Source of the DNA: Facklamia hominis CCUG 36813
GTDB lineage: Bacteria > Bacillota > Bacilli > Lactobacillales > Aerococcaceae
Assembly: GCF_000301035.1 (NCBI RefSeq)
Contig: NZ_JH932292.1
Location: 1,813,103-1,877,102, forward strand
Direction: 5' to 3'
DNA length: 64,000 nt
Below the pieces are notes generated by a model. It made no database searches, was not told where the DNA came from, and worked only from the letters and a program-made list of their open reading frames with translations. The stretch's first letter is position 1. Every line of letters starts with the position of its first letter. A program made the translations under genes and the position numbers. Below, in pieces: positions 35,013 to 44,050 of the stretch.

Positions 35013-36728
35013 ATGTCGATTAATTTAAAGAATAATGAGGTCGGCGTTTTTGCACTGGGTGGTCTCAATGAAGTTGGAAAGAATATGTATGGTGTCCAAT
35101 TTCAGGATGAAATTATTATTTTAGACTCTGGTGTGATGTTTCCAGAGGATGAACTATTGGGAATTGATTATGTGATTCCGGATTATCAATATTTAATTCA
35201 AAATCAAAGTAAAATTAAAGGTCTCTTCATTTCACATGGTCACGAAGACCACATTGGAGGCATTCCTTTTTTACTTAAGCAAATCAATGTGCCGATTTAT
35301 GCTAGTCCTTTGGCAGCAGCACTTATTCGGCGAAAATTACAAGAACATGGGCTTTTGCGTGATGCAGTGATTCATGAAATTAATGAAGATTCGGTCATTC
35401 GTTTCCGTAAGACCAGTGTATCTTACTATTTAACCTCTCACTCAATTCCAGAGGCATTTGGAATCGTGGTTAAGACACCCCCTGGCAACATTGTTTTCAC
35501 TGGTGACTATAAATTTGATTTTACACCGGTTGGTAAACCAGCCAACATTCAGCGTATGGCTCAGATTGGAGCCGAAGGTGTTCTATTAATGTTAGGGGAT
35601 TCAACTAATGCGGAGGTGCCTACTTTTACTGATTCAGAGCGTCTAGTAGGACGGTCGATTCGTAATATTATTCAACGTGAAGAAGGTCGGGTTATATTTG
35701 CGACTTTTGCTTCCAATGTCTATCGTCTGCAGCAAGTTGTCTTAACGGCTAAAGAAACCGGCCGTAAAGTAGCGGTTTTTGGACGGTCCATGGAGTCGGC
35801 GATTAAAGTAGGTATTGAATTGGGTTATATTGATGACCATGGCGGTGATGTGTTTATTGATGGTCGGGATGTGGATAAATATCCTGCCAATAAAGTGATC
35901 ATTTTATGTACAGGGTCTCAAGGTGAGCCGCTGGCGGCATTAAGCCGAATTGCTAATGGGACTCACCGTCAAATCAGTCTACACCCAGACGATACTGTCA
36001 TTTTTTCTTCTTCGGCCATCCCTGGAAACACGACTTCGATTAATCATTTGATTAATCAGTTGAGTGAACAAGGAGCTAAGGTTATTCATGGAAAGGTTAA
36101 TAATGTTCATACTTCAGGACACGGGGGCCAACAAGAACAATTATTAATGCATCGATTGATGCAACCAAAGTACTTGATGCCTGTTCACGGAGAGTACCGG
36201 ATGTTATCGATCCAAGCCAAGTTAGCTCAAATGACAGGAATTCCAAAAGATCATTGTTTTGTTCTTTCAAATGGCGATATGTTAGCTTTAACGAGTGACT
36301 CAGCTAGACTAGCGGGTCATTTCCCAGCTTCAGATGTTTATGTTGATGGAAATGGGATTGGCGACATTGGAAATATTGTTCTTAAGGATCGACGTGTCCT
36401 TTCGGAAGATGGATTGATTGTGATAGCAGCTAGTATTGACTATAAGAATCAAGCCATTGTTTCTGGTCCAGATATTATGTCGCGAGGTTTTATTTATATG
36501 CGTGAATCGGGGGATCTAATCGCCGAGATTCAAAGTCAGACTCGTGCTATTATTAATCGGACTTTGAATCAAAATGGTAAGAATATCAATGAACGTGCGG
36601 TTAGAGATGCTCTATTCGATGAGTTGCAGCCCATTATTTATAAAAAAACACAAAGAAGTCCGATGTTAATGCCGGTGTTGTTAGACATTAATAAAGGAGT
36701 ACGTAAACGCCAAAACAAGAAAAGCTAA
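35013..36728 (+). CDS. rnjA: Ribonuclease J1
   Basis: RNase J1 is a 5'-3' exo- and endoribonuclease of the metallo-beta-lactamase/beta-CASP family and the main 5' decay enzyme of Bacillota. The 571-residue protein has the metal motif His75-x-His77-x-Asp79-His80, the beta-CASP region (about 210-370) with FASNVYRLQQV, and HTSGHGGQQEQ followed by MPVHGEYRM. It is slightly longer than the Bacillus enzyme (555). J1 rather than J2 is inferred from the rpoY linkage and full active site. It is followed 11 bases on by aminopeptidase P. Confidence 0.94.
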   Translation: MSINLKNNEVGVFALGGLNEVGKNMYGVQFQDEIIILDSGVMFPEDELLGIDYVIPDYQYLIQNQSKIKGLFISHGHEDHIGGIPFLLKQINVPIYASPLAAALIRRKLQEHGLLRDAVIHEINEDSVIRFRKTSVSYYLTSHSIPEAFGIVVKTPPGNIVFTGDYKFDFTPVGKPANIQRMAQIGAEGVLLMLGDSTNAEVPTFTDSERLVGRSIRNIIQREEGRVIFATFASNVYRLQQVVLTAKETGRKVAVFGRSMESAIKVGIELGYIDDHGGDVFIDGRDVDKYPANKVIILCTGSQGEPLAALSRIANGTHRQISLHPDDTVIFSSSAIPGNTTSINHLINQLSEQGAKVIHGKVNNVHTSGHGGQQEQLLMHRLMQPKYLMPVHGEYRMLSIQAKLAQMTGIPKDHCFVLSNGDMLALTSDSARLAGHFPASDVYVDGNGIGDIGNIVLKDRRVLSEDGLIVIAASIDYKNQAIVSGPDIMSRGFIYMRESGDLIAEIQSQTRAIINRTLNQNGKNINERAVRDALFDELQPIIYKKTQRSPMLMPVLLDINKGVRKRQNKKS

Positions 36729-36739
36729 GGAGTGGTCTC

Positions 36740-37801
36740 ATGAACCGTATTCAACGTCTACAAGATGTTCTTATTGAATCGAATTTAGCGGCACTTTTAG
36801 TAACTGATTTATTGAATGTTCGTTACCTGGTTGGCTTTACTGGGACAGCGGGAGCAGTGCTAGTGACTCAAGATGAAGCTTTTTTTATCACTGACTTCCG
36901 TTATCAAGATCAAGCTGCTAACCAAGTGCAAGATGCCCAAATCCGAATTCATCAATCCGGTGTTTATCAAGAAGTTCAAGCGATTATTGCTGATCGTAAT
37001 ATAAAGCAAGTCGGGATCGAGGCAGACAATCTAACGGTCGCTCAATTCCAAATGGTCCAAGAGACCCTATCAGCTTTAGTAAAGACGACAAGTCAAATTG
37101 TAGAAGAGCTACGCCAAGTAAAAGATCAATCCGAGTTGGATCTGATTCAAAAGGCGTGTGAGATCACTGATGAAGCTTATCAACATATTTTAGGTTTTGC
37201 TAAGCCTGGTCTCACTGAGATTCAAATTGCGAATGAATTAGAAGCCTTTCTAAAAAACAAGGGCGCTTCAAGCATGTCCTTTACAACAATTGTTGCTTCA
37301 GGAGCTCGTGGTGCATTACCGCATGGCGTGGCGAGTGAAAAACAATTAGCTAAAGGAGAGTTAGTCACGTTGGATTTTGGCTGTTTTTATCAAGGCTACG
37401 CATCAGATATGACTCGAACTTTTGCGATTGGAAGCGTCGACGACCAGTTGCGGAAGATTTATGATATTGTTCTAGAGGCTCAATTACGAGTAATTGAGCA
37501 TACTAAGGCTGGAATGACTGGACGCGAGATTGATGCACTGGCTAGAGATTATATTAGCGAAAAGGGTTATGGTGATTATTTTGGTCATTCTAATGGTCAT
37601 GGTGTGGGATTAGCCATTCATGAAGCACCGGCTATTTCAACCAGGTCTAATGATGTGATGGTTGAAAATATGGTGATTACCGATGAACCAGGTATCTATT
37701 TACCGGGAATCGGCGGTGTGCGAATTGAGGATGATTTAGTCATTCAAAAAGAGGGCGTGCATGTCATTAATCAAAGTCCTAAAGAATTTATTACTATCTA
37801 G
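36740..37801 (+). CDS. Aminopeptidase P family protein (M24B, YqhT-like)
   Basis: This 353-residue cytoplasmic peptidase removes N-terminal residues before proline. It has the creatinase-type N-terminal domain (1-125) and the pita-bread fold with all five metal ligands visible: two Asp in LDFGCFYQGYASDMTRTF, His in HGVGLAIHEAP, Glu in ITDEPGIY and Glu in GGVRIEDDLV. Its size matches Bacillus YqhT, which precedes efp there; in this genome the neighbour is instead the Asp23 gene, and efp lies 12 kb away. Confidence 0.93.
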   Translation: MNRIQRLQDVLIESNLAALLVTDLLNVRYLVGFTGTAGAVLVTQDEAFFITDFRYQDQAANQVQDAQIRIHQSGVYQEVQAIIADRNIKQVGIEADNLTVAQFQMVQETLSALVKTTSQIVEELRQVKDQSELDLIQKACEITDEAYQHILGFAKPGLTEIQIANELEAFLKNKGASSMSFTTIVASGARGALPHGVASEKQLAKGELVTLDFGCFYQGYASDMTRTFAIGSVDDQLRKIYDIVLEAQLRVIEHTKAGMTGREIDALARDYISEKGYGDYFGHSNGHGVGLAIHEAPAISTRSNDVMVENMVITDEPGIYLPGIGGVRIEDDLVIQKEGVHVINQSPKEFITI

Positions 37802-37815
37802 GAGGAAAACCAAGT

Positions 37816-38253
37816 ATGCCAAAGAAATCAAAGAATCAAGCTGTTGCTTTTGAACGTCAAGAAGGTTTTGACTTGGGAGAAATCAACATTACAACAGGTG
37901 TTTTAGAAGATATTGCCGCTAAGGCTGCTTCTGAGGTGGAAGGGGTTATTCGTCCAACCGCTAAAGGAGAAGGAAATAACTTTTTCCGTTTTGAGACATC
38001 GAGTTTGAATGCCAAGTTAAAACAAGAAGCTGATAAAATGCGGATTGATGTTTATATAAAACTCCATTATGGTTATTCGGTCCCTCGGGTTGCCATGCAG
38101 GTTCAAGATCGAATTAAAGAACAAATTTTGTTTATGACCGACTTAGTGATTGATCAAGTGAATGTTCATGTCACAGCGATTGAGACCGATTCAAGTAGTG
38201 AAGCTAGCTTTTTCCAGTTAGATGATGAGATGATTGAGGAAGTTGAGGGTTAA
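37816..38253 (+). CDS. Asp23/Gls24 family protein (YqhY-like)
   Basis: This is a 145-residue Asp23/Gls24 domain protein with LGEINITTGVLEDIAAKAASEVEGV at the start and VYIKLHYGYSVPRVAMQVQDRIKEQ in the middle, both typical. In Bacillus the homologue YqhY sits beside accBC and is linked to control of fatty acid synthesis; here accBC are absent. The stop codon is directly before nusB (one base between), so translation is probably coupled. The ribosome site is AGGAGG. Confidence 0.92.
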   Translation: MPKKSKNQAVAFERQEGFDLGEINITTGVLEDIAAKAASEVEGVIRPTAKGEGNNFFRFETSSLNAKLKQEADKMRIDVYIKLHYGYSVPRVAMQVQDRIKEQILFMTDLVIDQVNVHVTAIETDSSSEASFFQLDDEMIEEVEG

Positions 38254-38254
38254 G

Positions 38255-38704
38255 ATGGCTAGATTAAGTAGACGAATTATTCGTGAAAAAGCCATTCAGA
38301 CTTTGTATCCTTTAAGTGATTCTCAAGTAAATTTTGATTTAGACCAATCGCTTCGGTTTGCTCTTGAAGCGGGTAATGATCCTGAAGAGGGATGGAGTAC
38401 CGAGAAAGTTGATCCCTATTTAAGCCGGTTAGTAGCAGGAGTAACTGAACATTATCAGGAATTGGATTCTGAGATTGCCCATTACCTTAGTGGTGAGTGG
38501 ACGTTAGAACGTATTGCTCGGATTGATCTAACAATTCTGCGTTTGGCTTTTTATGAATTAATCGATGTTTGCCCGAAAGATCCAGACTTAGTGCCTTCTG
38601 TTGTGGCGGATGAAGCGATCGAACTTGCTAAGACCTTCTCAGATGATCGTTCGCGTAAGTTTATTTCTGGTGTGTTGGCTCATTATATTCAGAATAATTG
38701 TTAA
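38255..38704 (+). CDS. nusB: Transcription antitermination factor NusB
   Basis: NusB binds boxA RNA with S10 and supports rRNA antitermination. The 149-residue all-helical sequence carries the family blocks REKAIQTLYP, RIARIDLTILRLAFYEL and VADEAIELAKTFSDDRSRKFISGVL. The longer frame (38234) has no ribosome site; the ATG at 38255 is preceded by GAGGG within the yqhY end. A middle insertion makes it a little longer than usual. A terminator ends this operon, where folD would follow in Bacillus. Confidence 0.94.
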   Translation: MARLSRRIIREKAIQTLYPLSDSQVNFDLDQSLRFALEAGNDPEEGWSTEKVDPYLSRLVAGVTEHYQELDSEIAHYLSGEWTLERIARIDLTILRLAFYELIDVCPKDPDLVPSVVADEAIELAKTFSDDRSRKFISGVLAHYIQNNC

Positions 38705-38719
38705 TTATAATAAAAGATA

Positions 38720-38769
38720 AGTCCTAGTTAAGAAAGTTTGAAGAAACTATTTCTTTTCTGGGGCTTTTT
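38720..38769 (+). terminator. Terminator after nusB
   Basis: AGTCCTAG (38720-38727) pairs with CTGGGGCT (38758-38765) using two wobble pairs, with an inner AAGAAAGTTT/AAACTATTTCTT stem, followed by a T run. Confidence 0.85.
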
Positions 38770-38800
38770 AGCTAAATGATTTGAAAATCTGGTCATTTGC

Positions 38801-38830
38801 TTGAGGGTGTTTATCGGATTGATATATAAT
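38801..38830 (+). promoter_or_regulatory. Promoter of DUF1002 gene
   Basis: TTGAGG (38801-38806), 18-bp spacer, TATAAT (38825-38830), followed by a leader of about 60 bases. Confidence 0.75.
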
Positions 38831-38899
38831 AGAAGTAGTTGGAGGAGTTTTATCTTAAGGGTAGGAACTCGTTCAACGGATAAATAGGAGTGATAAAGA

Positions 38900-40567
38900 A
38901 TGAAAAAATCAAAAATTTTATTTGCGGCTTTGGCTGCTTTAACCGTATCGCCAAATGTGATGCCACTCGTTTTAAATTCAAATCAAGTCTTGCATGCTGT
39001 GGGACAAGAACAAGGTCAATCCTTAATGGCTTTGGGTGCCAGTCTTAACCAACAACAAATGCAAGAAACGATTCAATTATTAGGTGCCAGTCAGGTTGCA
39101 GCTAATAATACGATCACAGTTGATGGTAATATGATTAATAAATACCTTCAAATTGGAGCTGATAGTTCTGTCGATGTCTATTCTTCGGTTTATGTGGAGC
39201 CCCAAGCTCCAGGTTCAGGGGTTCAAGTTCAAATAGTAACTCCTCAAAATATTACCTTGGTTTCGAACACCACCTATCAAAATGCGGCGATTACCGCTGG
39301 AGCCAAGGATGCCCTAGTGCGGGTTGCTTCAACGATTTCGGTAACAGGTGAAGGAGCCTTGACTGGTCTATACGCTCTCTTAGAAAAACAAGGAGTTAAA
39401 GTAAACCAAAATGATGTGAAGGTTGCTCAAGCTGAGATAACTATTGTAGATAAGATCAAGCAAAATAGTGGATTAACTGATGATCAGGTTAACAAAATCA
39501 TGGCTGAAATTAAAAAAGCCGTTGCTAAAAAAGTTCAAGCGGGTGAAACTGTCGATGGGCAAGCTATTGTTAAAGCGGTGTTAGAATCAATGAATCTTCA
39601 GGTCAGTGATGATGCCTTTAAGATCTTAGTTCAATTTGCTAATGATTTTGCGAAAACGCAAGCAGCTGCGAATAAAGAGACTGAAAATCAAATTGATCAA
39701 TCTATTAATGATCCGGACTGGGCTTCAGTATTAGCTAATGCGAAAGCAACCATGTCCGTAGAAGATATCAAGAGTATTGGTAAACCTGATTTTTCAGATA
39801 CACAAAAATATCATGCCATTTTGCCAGCTATGTATGATAAATTCTTTGAATATGTCGCAGAAGGTAAACGCATCGACGATCTTTATTCACATACCTTTAT
39901 TTTAGAAGCGATGGATTCAAATCTTTCAGTAGAAACAAAAGCGGCGCTCGACCAATTGCGTGAGTTGATGTATCAATATACGGCAGCTATTTTTGAAGCT
40001 GATGTAAAGGATGAGTGGATGAATAAACTGCAAGCAATTGATTCAATTCGTAAGGATAACCCAGCCTTAGCTGAAATAATTCAAGAAACAGCGATTAAAA
40101 CAGGTTATGCACCTGAAGCCTATGCTTACCAAAACTTCCAACAAGTTGATAATATAATTAGTTTTGATGTTGCAGATAGTACACCTGATAAAAACACCGT
40201 CTTGGCTCACTTCCAATATGATGTATCAAATGGGGAACTATCTATTATGGATGTTACTAGTGGAGAGTATGTTCCATTAAGTCAATTTGATTTAGGCGCT
40301 TTATATAATGTCCAAGTTGATAATAATTATGCGCCAAAAGTGATTGTTCCTGCCGACTTTAAGCTAGCTAATGCAACAGAGTCTGATGAAAGCTTCCAAG
40401 AAGAGAGCAGTCAAGAAGCTGAAAGTGCAGCTGGTGATGAGAGTCAAGCTGGAAGTAATGAAGGACAAATGAGTGAAGAATCAGCGGTTGAAAACTCCTT
40501 GGACCAGCCAACGGCTAACCAAACGCCTGAAGAAGCTGGAAATACGAACAACGAAGTCAGTGAATAA
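38900..40567 (+). CDS. Secreted DUF1002 (YpuA-like) protein
   Basis: This 555-residue exported protein has a signal peptide (about 1-35) and a DUF1002 domain (about 36-260), with the ALGASLNQQQMQETIQLLG, SSVDVYSSVYVE and ITAGAKDALVRVASTISVTG blocks. Segments with helical character follow (about 270-400), then a region with strand-like pattern, and an acidic Ser/Glu/Asn-rich tail (about 495-555). It has no LPXTG or membrane anchor. DUF1002 has no known function. It has its own promoter and a perfect terminator, so it is an independent unit set between nusB and xseA, which are adjacent or nearly so in related genomes. Confidence 0.88.
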   Translation: MKKSKILFAALAALTVSPNVMPLVLNSNQVLHAVGQEQGQSLMALGASLNQQQMQETIQLLGASQVAANNTITVDGNMINKYLQIGADSSVDVYSSVYVEPQAPGSGVQVQIVTPQNITLVSNTTYQNAAITAGAKDALVRVASTISVTGEGALTGLYALLEKQGVKVNQNDVKVAQAEITIVDKIKQNSGLTDDQVNKIMAEIKKAVAKKVQAGETVDGQAIVKAVLESMNLQVSDDAFKILVQFANDFAKTQAAANKETENQIDQSINDPDWASVLANAKATMSVEDIKSIGKPDFSDTQKYHAILPAMYDKFFEYVAEGKRIDDLYSHTFILEAMDSNLSVETKAALDQLRELMYQYTAAIFEADVKDEWMNKLQAIDSIRKDNPALAEIIQETAIKTGYAPEAYAYQNFQQVDNIISFDVADSTPDKNTVLAHFQYDVSNGELSIMDVTSGEYVPLSQFDLGALYNVQVDNNYAPKVIVPADFKLANATESDESFQEESSQEAESAAGDESQAGSNEGQMSEESAVENSLDQPTANQTPEEAGNTNNEVSE

Positions 40568-40589
40568 ACGCTAACTATTGAGAGCTTCC

Positions 40590-40628
40590 CGTAAAAAAGC
40601 TGCAGCTTCTAGCTGCAGCTTTTTTACG
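40590..40628. terminator. Terminator after DUF1002 gene
   Basis: A perfect 18-bp stem (40590-40607 with 40611-40628), core AGCTGCAGCT, loop TCT, with A and T runs inside the stem. The symmetry suggests it works in both directions. Confidence 0.95.
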
Positions 40629-40688
40629 TATAGAAAGAAGTTTAGACCACTAAATACGCGATCAAAAATAGTTTAAGTTGTTAACTTA

Positions 40689-40697
40689 TGCTAAAAT
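40689..40697 (+). promoter_or_regulatory. Extended -10 promoter of xseA operon
   Basis: TGCTAAAAT (TG-N-TAAAAT) 33 bases before xseA; no convincing -35. Confidence 0.5.
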
Positions 40698-40729
40698 ATA
40701 TGCTAGAAGTGGATTAAGGGGGTGACTCA

Positions 40730-42082
40730 ATGGCAAATGAGAATGTACTGACTGTCAGTGCACTTTCCCAATATATTAATCAAAAGTTTGAAAGGGATCC
40801 GCATTTACAAAAAATAAGGGTTGTGGGGGAAGTATCTAATTACCGCTATCGCGCGAATAGTCATCAATATTTTGCTTTAAAAGAAGATAAATATGTGATT
40901 AATGCGATTGTTTTTAAACAGAAATTTGCCCAAATAAAATTTCAACTTGAAGAGGGCATGCGAGTGATCGTCAGCGCACGTGTTGGTGTATATCCTGGTG
41001 CAGGACGTTATCAACTCTATGTAGATGCTATTGAGCCAGATGGAATCGGCTCTTTATATTTAGCTTTGGAACAATTAAAGGAAAAAATGCGTAAAGCGGG
41101 TTATTTTGATCGGCCTAAAAAAGCAATACCCGCTTTTCCCAAAAAAATTGCGGTAATTACAAGTCCGAGTGGAGCAGTGATTCGAGATATAATGACGACA
41201 GTTAAACGGCGCTTTCCACTTGCTCAAATTATTGTCTTCCCAGCTCGGGTACAAGGGCAAGAAGCTATTAAGGATCTGATGGAAGCTTTTGATCAAGTGA
41301 AGGCCCATCAAAATGAAATAGATGTTGTGATTCTAGCTAGAGGTGGAGGATCGATTGAGGATTTATGGTGTTTCAATGATGAGGAGCTTGCTCATCGAAT
41401 TTTAGACTGTTCATTACCGGTTATCTCATCCATTGGGCATGAAACGGATACAACGATTGCAGACTTAGTAGCGGACCTGAGAGCAGCTACACCCACTGCA
41501 GCTGCTGAATTAGCAGTCCCAGTTTTAACGGATTTATATACTAAGGTTGATCAGGCAAGGCAGCGCCTTCTATATGCTTTTAGTCAGACTTTGAAAGCTA
41601 AGCGGGATTATTTACAGCGTTTATCGTCTTCCTATACATTGTCGCAACCCCAACGGATTTATCAGGCTTACGATCAGACTTTAGACTATCTAAAAGCTAA
41701 ACTGGCGTCACAAGCTAACGCTTATTTTAAAGAAAAACATTATTTACAAGCAGGCATGACTGCACGACTCATTCAAATGCAGCCAAGTCACCGTATCGAA
41801 TTAGCCAAAGAACAACTTAGCAGTTACAAATGGCAATTGAATAAAGCGATTAATTCAGTCCAGGGCGACAAAGAAAAATTGCTTCAAAACTTAATGGGGC
41901 TATTGGATGCGTATAGCCCATTGAAGATAATGGATCGAGGTTACGCAATTGTAAGTCGCGATGATCAAATAATTAATGATGCTCGTCTACTTAAGATGGA
42001 AGATCCGTTAAAAATTCGAATGCGACATGGTGTGGTATATAGTCGAGTTGAATCGGTCGATTCGAAAATTGAGGAGGAATAG
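40730..42082 (+). CDS. xseA: Exodeoxyribonuclease VII large subunit
   Basis: XseA is the catalytic subunit of exonuclease VII, which degrades single-stranded DNA from both ends. The 450-residue sequence has an N-terminal OB fold (about 5-100; VVGEVSNYRYRANSHQYFALK), the catalytic domain with ITSPSGAVIRDI, ARGGGSIEDLWCFNDE and SSIGHETDTTIADLVADLRAATPTAAAE (residues given in pieces), and a C-terminal coiled coil that binds XseB. The final block MDRGYAIV is typical. xseB follows after two bases. Confidence 0.96.
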   Translation: MANENVLTVSALSQYINQKFERDPHLQKIRVVGEVSNYRYRANSHQYFALKEDKYVINAIVFKQKFAQIKFQLEEGMRVIVSARVGVYPGAGRYQLYVDAIEPDGIGSLYLALEQLKEKMRKAGYFDRPKKAIPAFPKKIAVITSPSGAVIRDIMTTVKRRFPLAQIIVFPARVQGQEAIKDLMEAFDQVKAHQNEIDVVILARGGGSIEDLWCFNDEELAHRILDCSLPVISSIGHETDTTIADLVADLRAATPTAAAELAVPVLTDLYTKVDQARQRLLYAFSQTLKAKRDYLQRLSSSYTLSQPQRIYQAYDQTLDYLKAKLASQANAYFKEKHYLQAGMTARLIQMQPSHRIELAKEQLSSYKWQLNKAINSVQGDKEKLLQNLMGLLDAYSPLKIMDRGYAIVSRDDQIINDARLLKMEDPLKIRMRHGVVYSRVESVDSKIEEE

Positions 42083-42084
42083 TT

Positions 42085-42321
42085 ATGACCCAAGTGGAAA
42101 AAGATGATAATTTAACATTTGAAACCGGGATTCAAGAATTGGAACAAATTGTGCAACAACTGGAAAAGGGCTCACTTCCTTTACAGGAAGCTTTGACGGC
42201 ATTTAAGCGAGGGGTTGAGCTTAGTCAATTTTGTCAAGCAGAACTAACTCAAGCAGAAGAAACTGTTACTTTAATGATGACTCAATCCGGTCTAAAAGAA
42301 TTGGATGGGGATCAGGCTTAA
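42085..42321 (+). CDS. xseB: Exodeoxyribonuclease VII small subunit
   Basis: XseB (78 residues) wraps the coiled-coil arm of XseA. The pattern TFETGIQELEQIVQQLEKG followed by LPLQEALTAFKRGVELSQFC is the family signature. AGGAGG before the ATG overlaps the xseA end. Its stop TAA shares a base with the ispA start ATG (TAATG), so the two are coupled. Confidence 0.95.
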   Translation: MTQVEKDDNLTFETGIQELEQIVQQLEKGSLPLQEALTAFKRGVELSQFCQAELTQAEETVTLMMTQSGLKELDGDQA

Positions 42322-43208
42322 TGAACGTGGATGGATCTTTAAAGGAGTATTTTGAGCATGCCCTGTCTTCTTTAATGAAGAACTATGAAACTGAGAGTAG
42401 CTTAAGTGACGCCATGAGGTATGCATTAGAATCGGGCGGCAAGAGGATTCGCCCCTTATTGTTATTATCTATCCTCAAGGCGTTAGATAGCGTAAGCTTA
42501 GATCGAGGACTTCGAACGGCTATGGCACTAGAGTTTATACATACTTATTCTTTGATCCATGACGATTTACCGGCTATGGATGACGATGCGGTCCGAAGAG
42601 GAAGAGCGAGCTCTCATGTTAAATTTGGTGAAGCATTAGCGATTCTTTCTGGAGATGCTTTGTTGACGGAAGCCTTTGGGCTAATTGCTGATGATCCCAA
42701 ACTGCCAGCAACTGTCAGATTAGATTTGATTGCTGATTTAAGCAGGGCTAGTGGTGCTTTTGGAATGGTCGAAGGGCAAGCACTTGATATTGAAGGGGAA
42801 AATCGGGCCTTAACTTTGAACCAATTGCAAGATATTCATTCTCGCAAAACAGGGGCTCTATTTTTATTTGCGGGCCGGGCTGCTGGGATGATTGCTAATG
42901 CTGATTCTAAAGTTCGAGAAAATTTAGAAGTCTTTGCTCAGTTTTTCGGTTTGGCCTTTCAAATTCATAATGATTTAAAAAATAGATTGCAGATTGGACA
43001 AGAAGATCAAGCACGTTTTCAGTCAGATATAGAGCATCATAAAGCGACTTATCCTGCTATTTTAGGATTAGAAGCAGCCGTTGATGAATTATACCAAGTT
43101 TTAGATAGCGCTCAAGCTAGTCTGAATCAACTCAAGCAGTCCAGTCAGGATCCAAGATCTTTGGATCAAATATCCGTCTGGATTGATCAACTTCGAATTA
43201 AGCTGTAA
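42321..43208 (+). CDS. ispA: Polyprenyl (farnesyl/geranyl) diphosphate synthase
   Basis: IspA joins isopentenyl units into short prenyl diphosphates for cell wall carrier lipid. The 295-residue protein has the GGKRIRPLL block and the first Asp-rich motif DDLPAMDDDAVRRG. The second motif, DDxxD in most members, reads HNDLKN here, so two of three metal-binding Asp are replaced by Asn. The following KATYP motif is kept. A longer frame (42231) overlaps xseB; the ATG at 42321 is right. The dxs gene, next to ispA in Bacillus, is absent, so precursors may come from the mevalonate route. Confidence 0.9.
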   Translation: MNVDGSLKEYFEHALSSLMKNYETESSLSDAMRYALESGGKRIRPLLLLSILKALDSVSLDRGLRTAMALEFIHTYSLIHDDLPAMDDDAVRRGRASSHVKFGEALAILSGDALLTEAFGLIADDPKLPATVRLDLIADLSRASGAFGMVEGQALDIEGENRALTLNQLQDIHSRKTGALFLFAGRAAGMIANADSKVRENLEVFAQFFGLAFQIHNDLKNRLQIGQEDQARFQSDIEHHKATYPAILGLEAAVDELYQVLDSAQASLNQLKQSSQDPRSLDQISVWIDQLRIKL

Positions 43209-43218
43209 GGAGAAGACT

Positions 43219-44040
43219 ATGAAAAAAGAACGCTTAGATAAATTAATAGTTCAACGGGGTATTGCAAAATCACGTGAAGAAGCCAAACGACTCATTATGG
43301 CTGGGCAAATTTATGACCAAAATAATCAACGTTATGATAAATCAGGAGAAAAAGTTGGTCTTGATTTGGAATTTCATTCCAAGGGCAAACCCTTGCCCTA
43401 TGTGAGTCGCGGGGGGTTAAAATTAAAGAAAGCCATCGATGCCTTTAACTTGGATTTATCGGATCGAATTGCGTTAGATATTGGGGCGTCAACTGGGGGA
43501 TTTACGGATGTGGCTCTTCAAGAGGGGGCTAAACGTGTTTATGCTCTAGATGTGGGTTATAATCAATTGGATTATCGTCTACGGACTCATCCTCAAGTAG
43601 AGGTAATGGAAAGACAGAATTTTCGTTATTCTAAGTTGGAAGATTTTACCAAGGGGCAGCCGAATTTTGCGACAACCGATGTTTCCTTTATTTCTCTATC
43701 GCTCATACTTCCTCCTTTACAGTCTATCCTTGTGGATCATGGACCAGTGGTGGCCCTTATCAAACCTCAGTTTGAGGCCGGGCCCGAACGTCTCGGTAAA
43801 AAAGGTGTGATTAAAGATCCAAAAGTTCATCTTCAAGTGTTAGAGGAAGTCTTGGGCTTTATTTGTGAGATTGGTTATCAAATAGAAGGGCTGACCTATT
43901 CTCCGATTACTGGTGGCGAAGGGAATATTGAATATTTAGTATATTTAACGAATGCCAAACAGATGAATAATGATAGTGGCTTAGCTTTTGATCTTGAGAA
44001 AATAGTCGATCAAAGTCATCAACAATTTGAATCAATCTAA
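43219..44040 (+). CDS. TlyA family RNA methyltransferase
   Basis: This 273-residue protein has an S4 RNA-binding domain (about 1-60; ERLDKLIVQRGIAKSREEAKR) and an FtsJ-like Rossmann domain with LDIGASTGGFTDVAL. TlyA proteins add 2'-O-methyl groups to rRNA cytidines; the Bacillus homologue YqxC has the same gene position. The old name hemolysin A is not supported by mechanism. The ATG at 43219 follows AAGGAGAAG. In Bacillus ahrC/argR lies between this gene and recN; here there is none. Confidence 0.92.
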   Translation: MKKERLDKLIVQRGIAKSREEAKRLIMAGQIYDQNNQRYDKSGEKVGLDLEFHSKGKPLPYVSRGGLKLKKAIDAFNLDLSDRIALDIGASTGGFTDVALQEGAKRVYALDVGYNQLDYRLRTHPQVEVMERQNFRYSKLEDFTKGQPNFATTDVSFISLSLILPPLQSILVDHGPVVALIKPQFEAGPERLGKKGVIKDPKVHLQVLEEVLGFICEIGYQIEGLTYSPITGGEGNIEYLVYLTNAKQMNNDSGLAFDLEKIVDQSHQQFESI

Positions 44041-44050
44041 GGAGGGTGCC

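Noticed and set aside
40590-40628. Perfect 18-bp inverted repeat considered as a mobile element end or protein site
   Set aside because: Position after the stop codon, tiny loop and T run make it a standard terminator.
43219-44040. TlyA homologue as a hemolysin
   Set aside because: S4 plus FtsJ-like methyltransferase domains show an RNA methyltransferase; the hemolysin name is historical.
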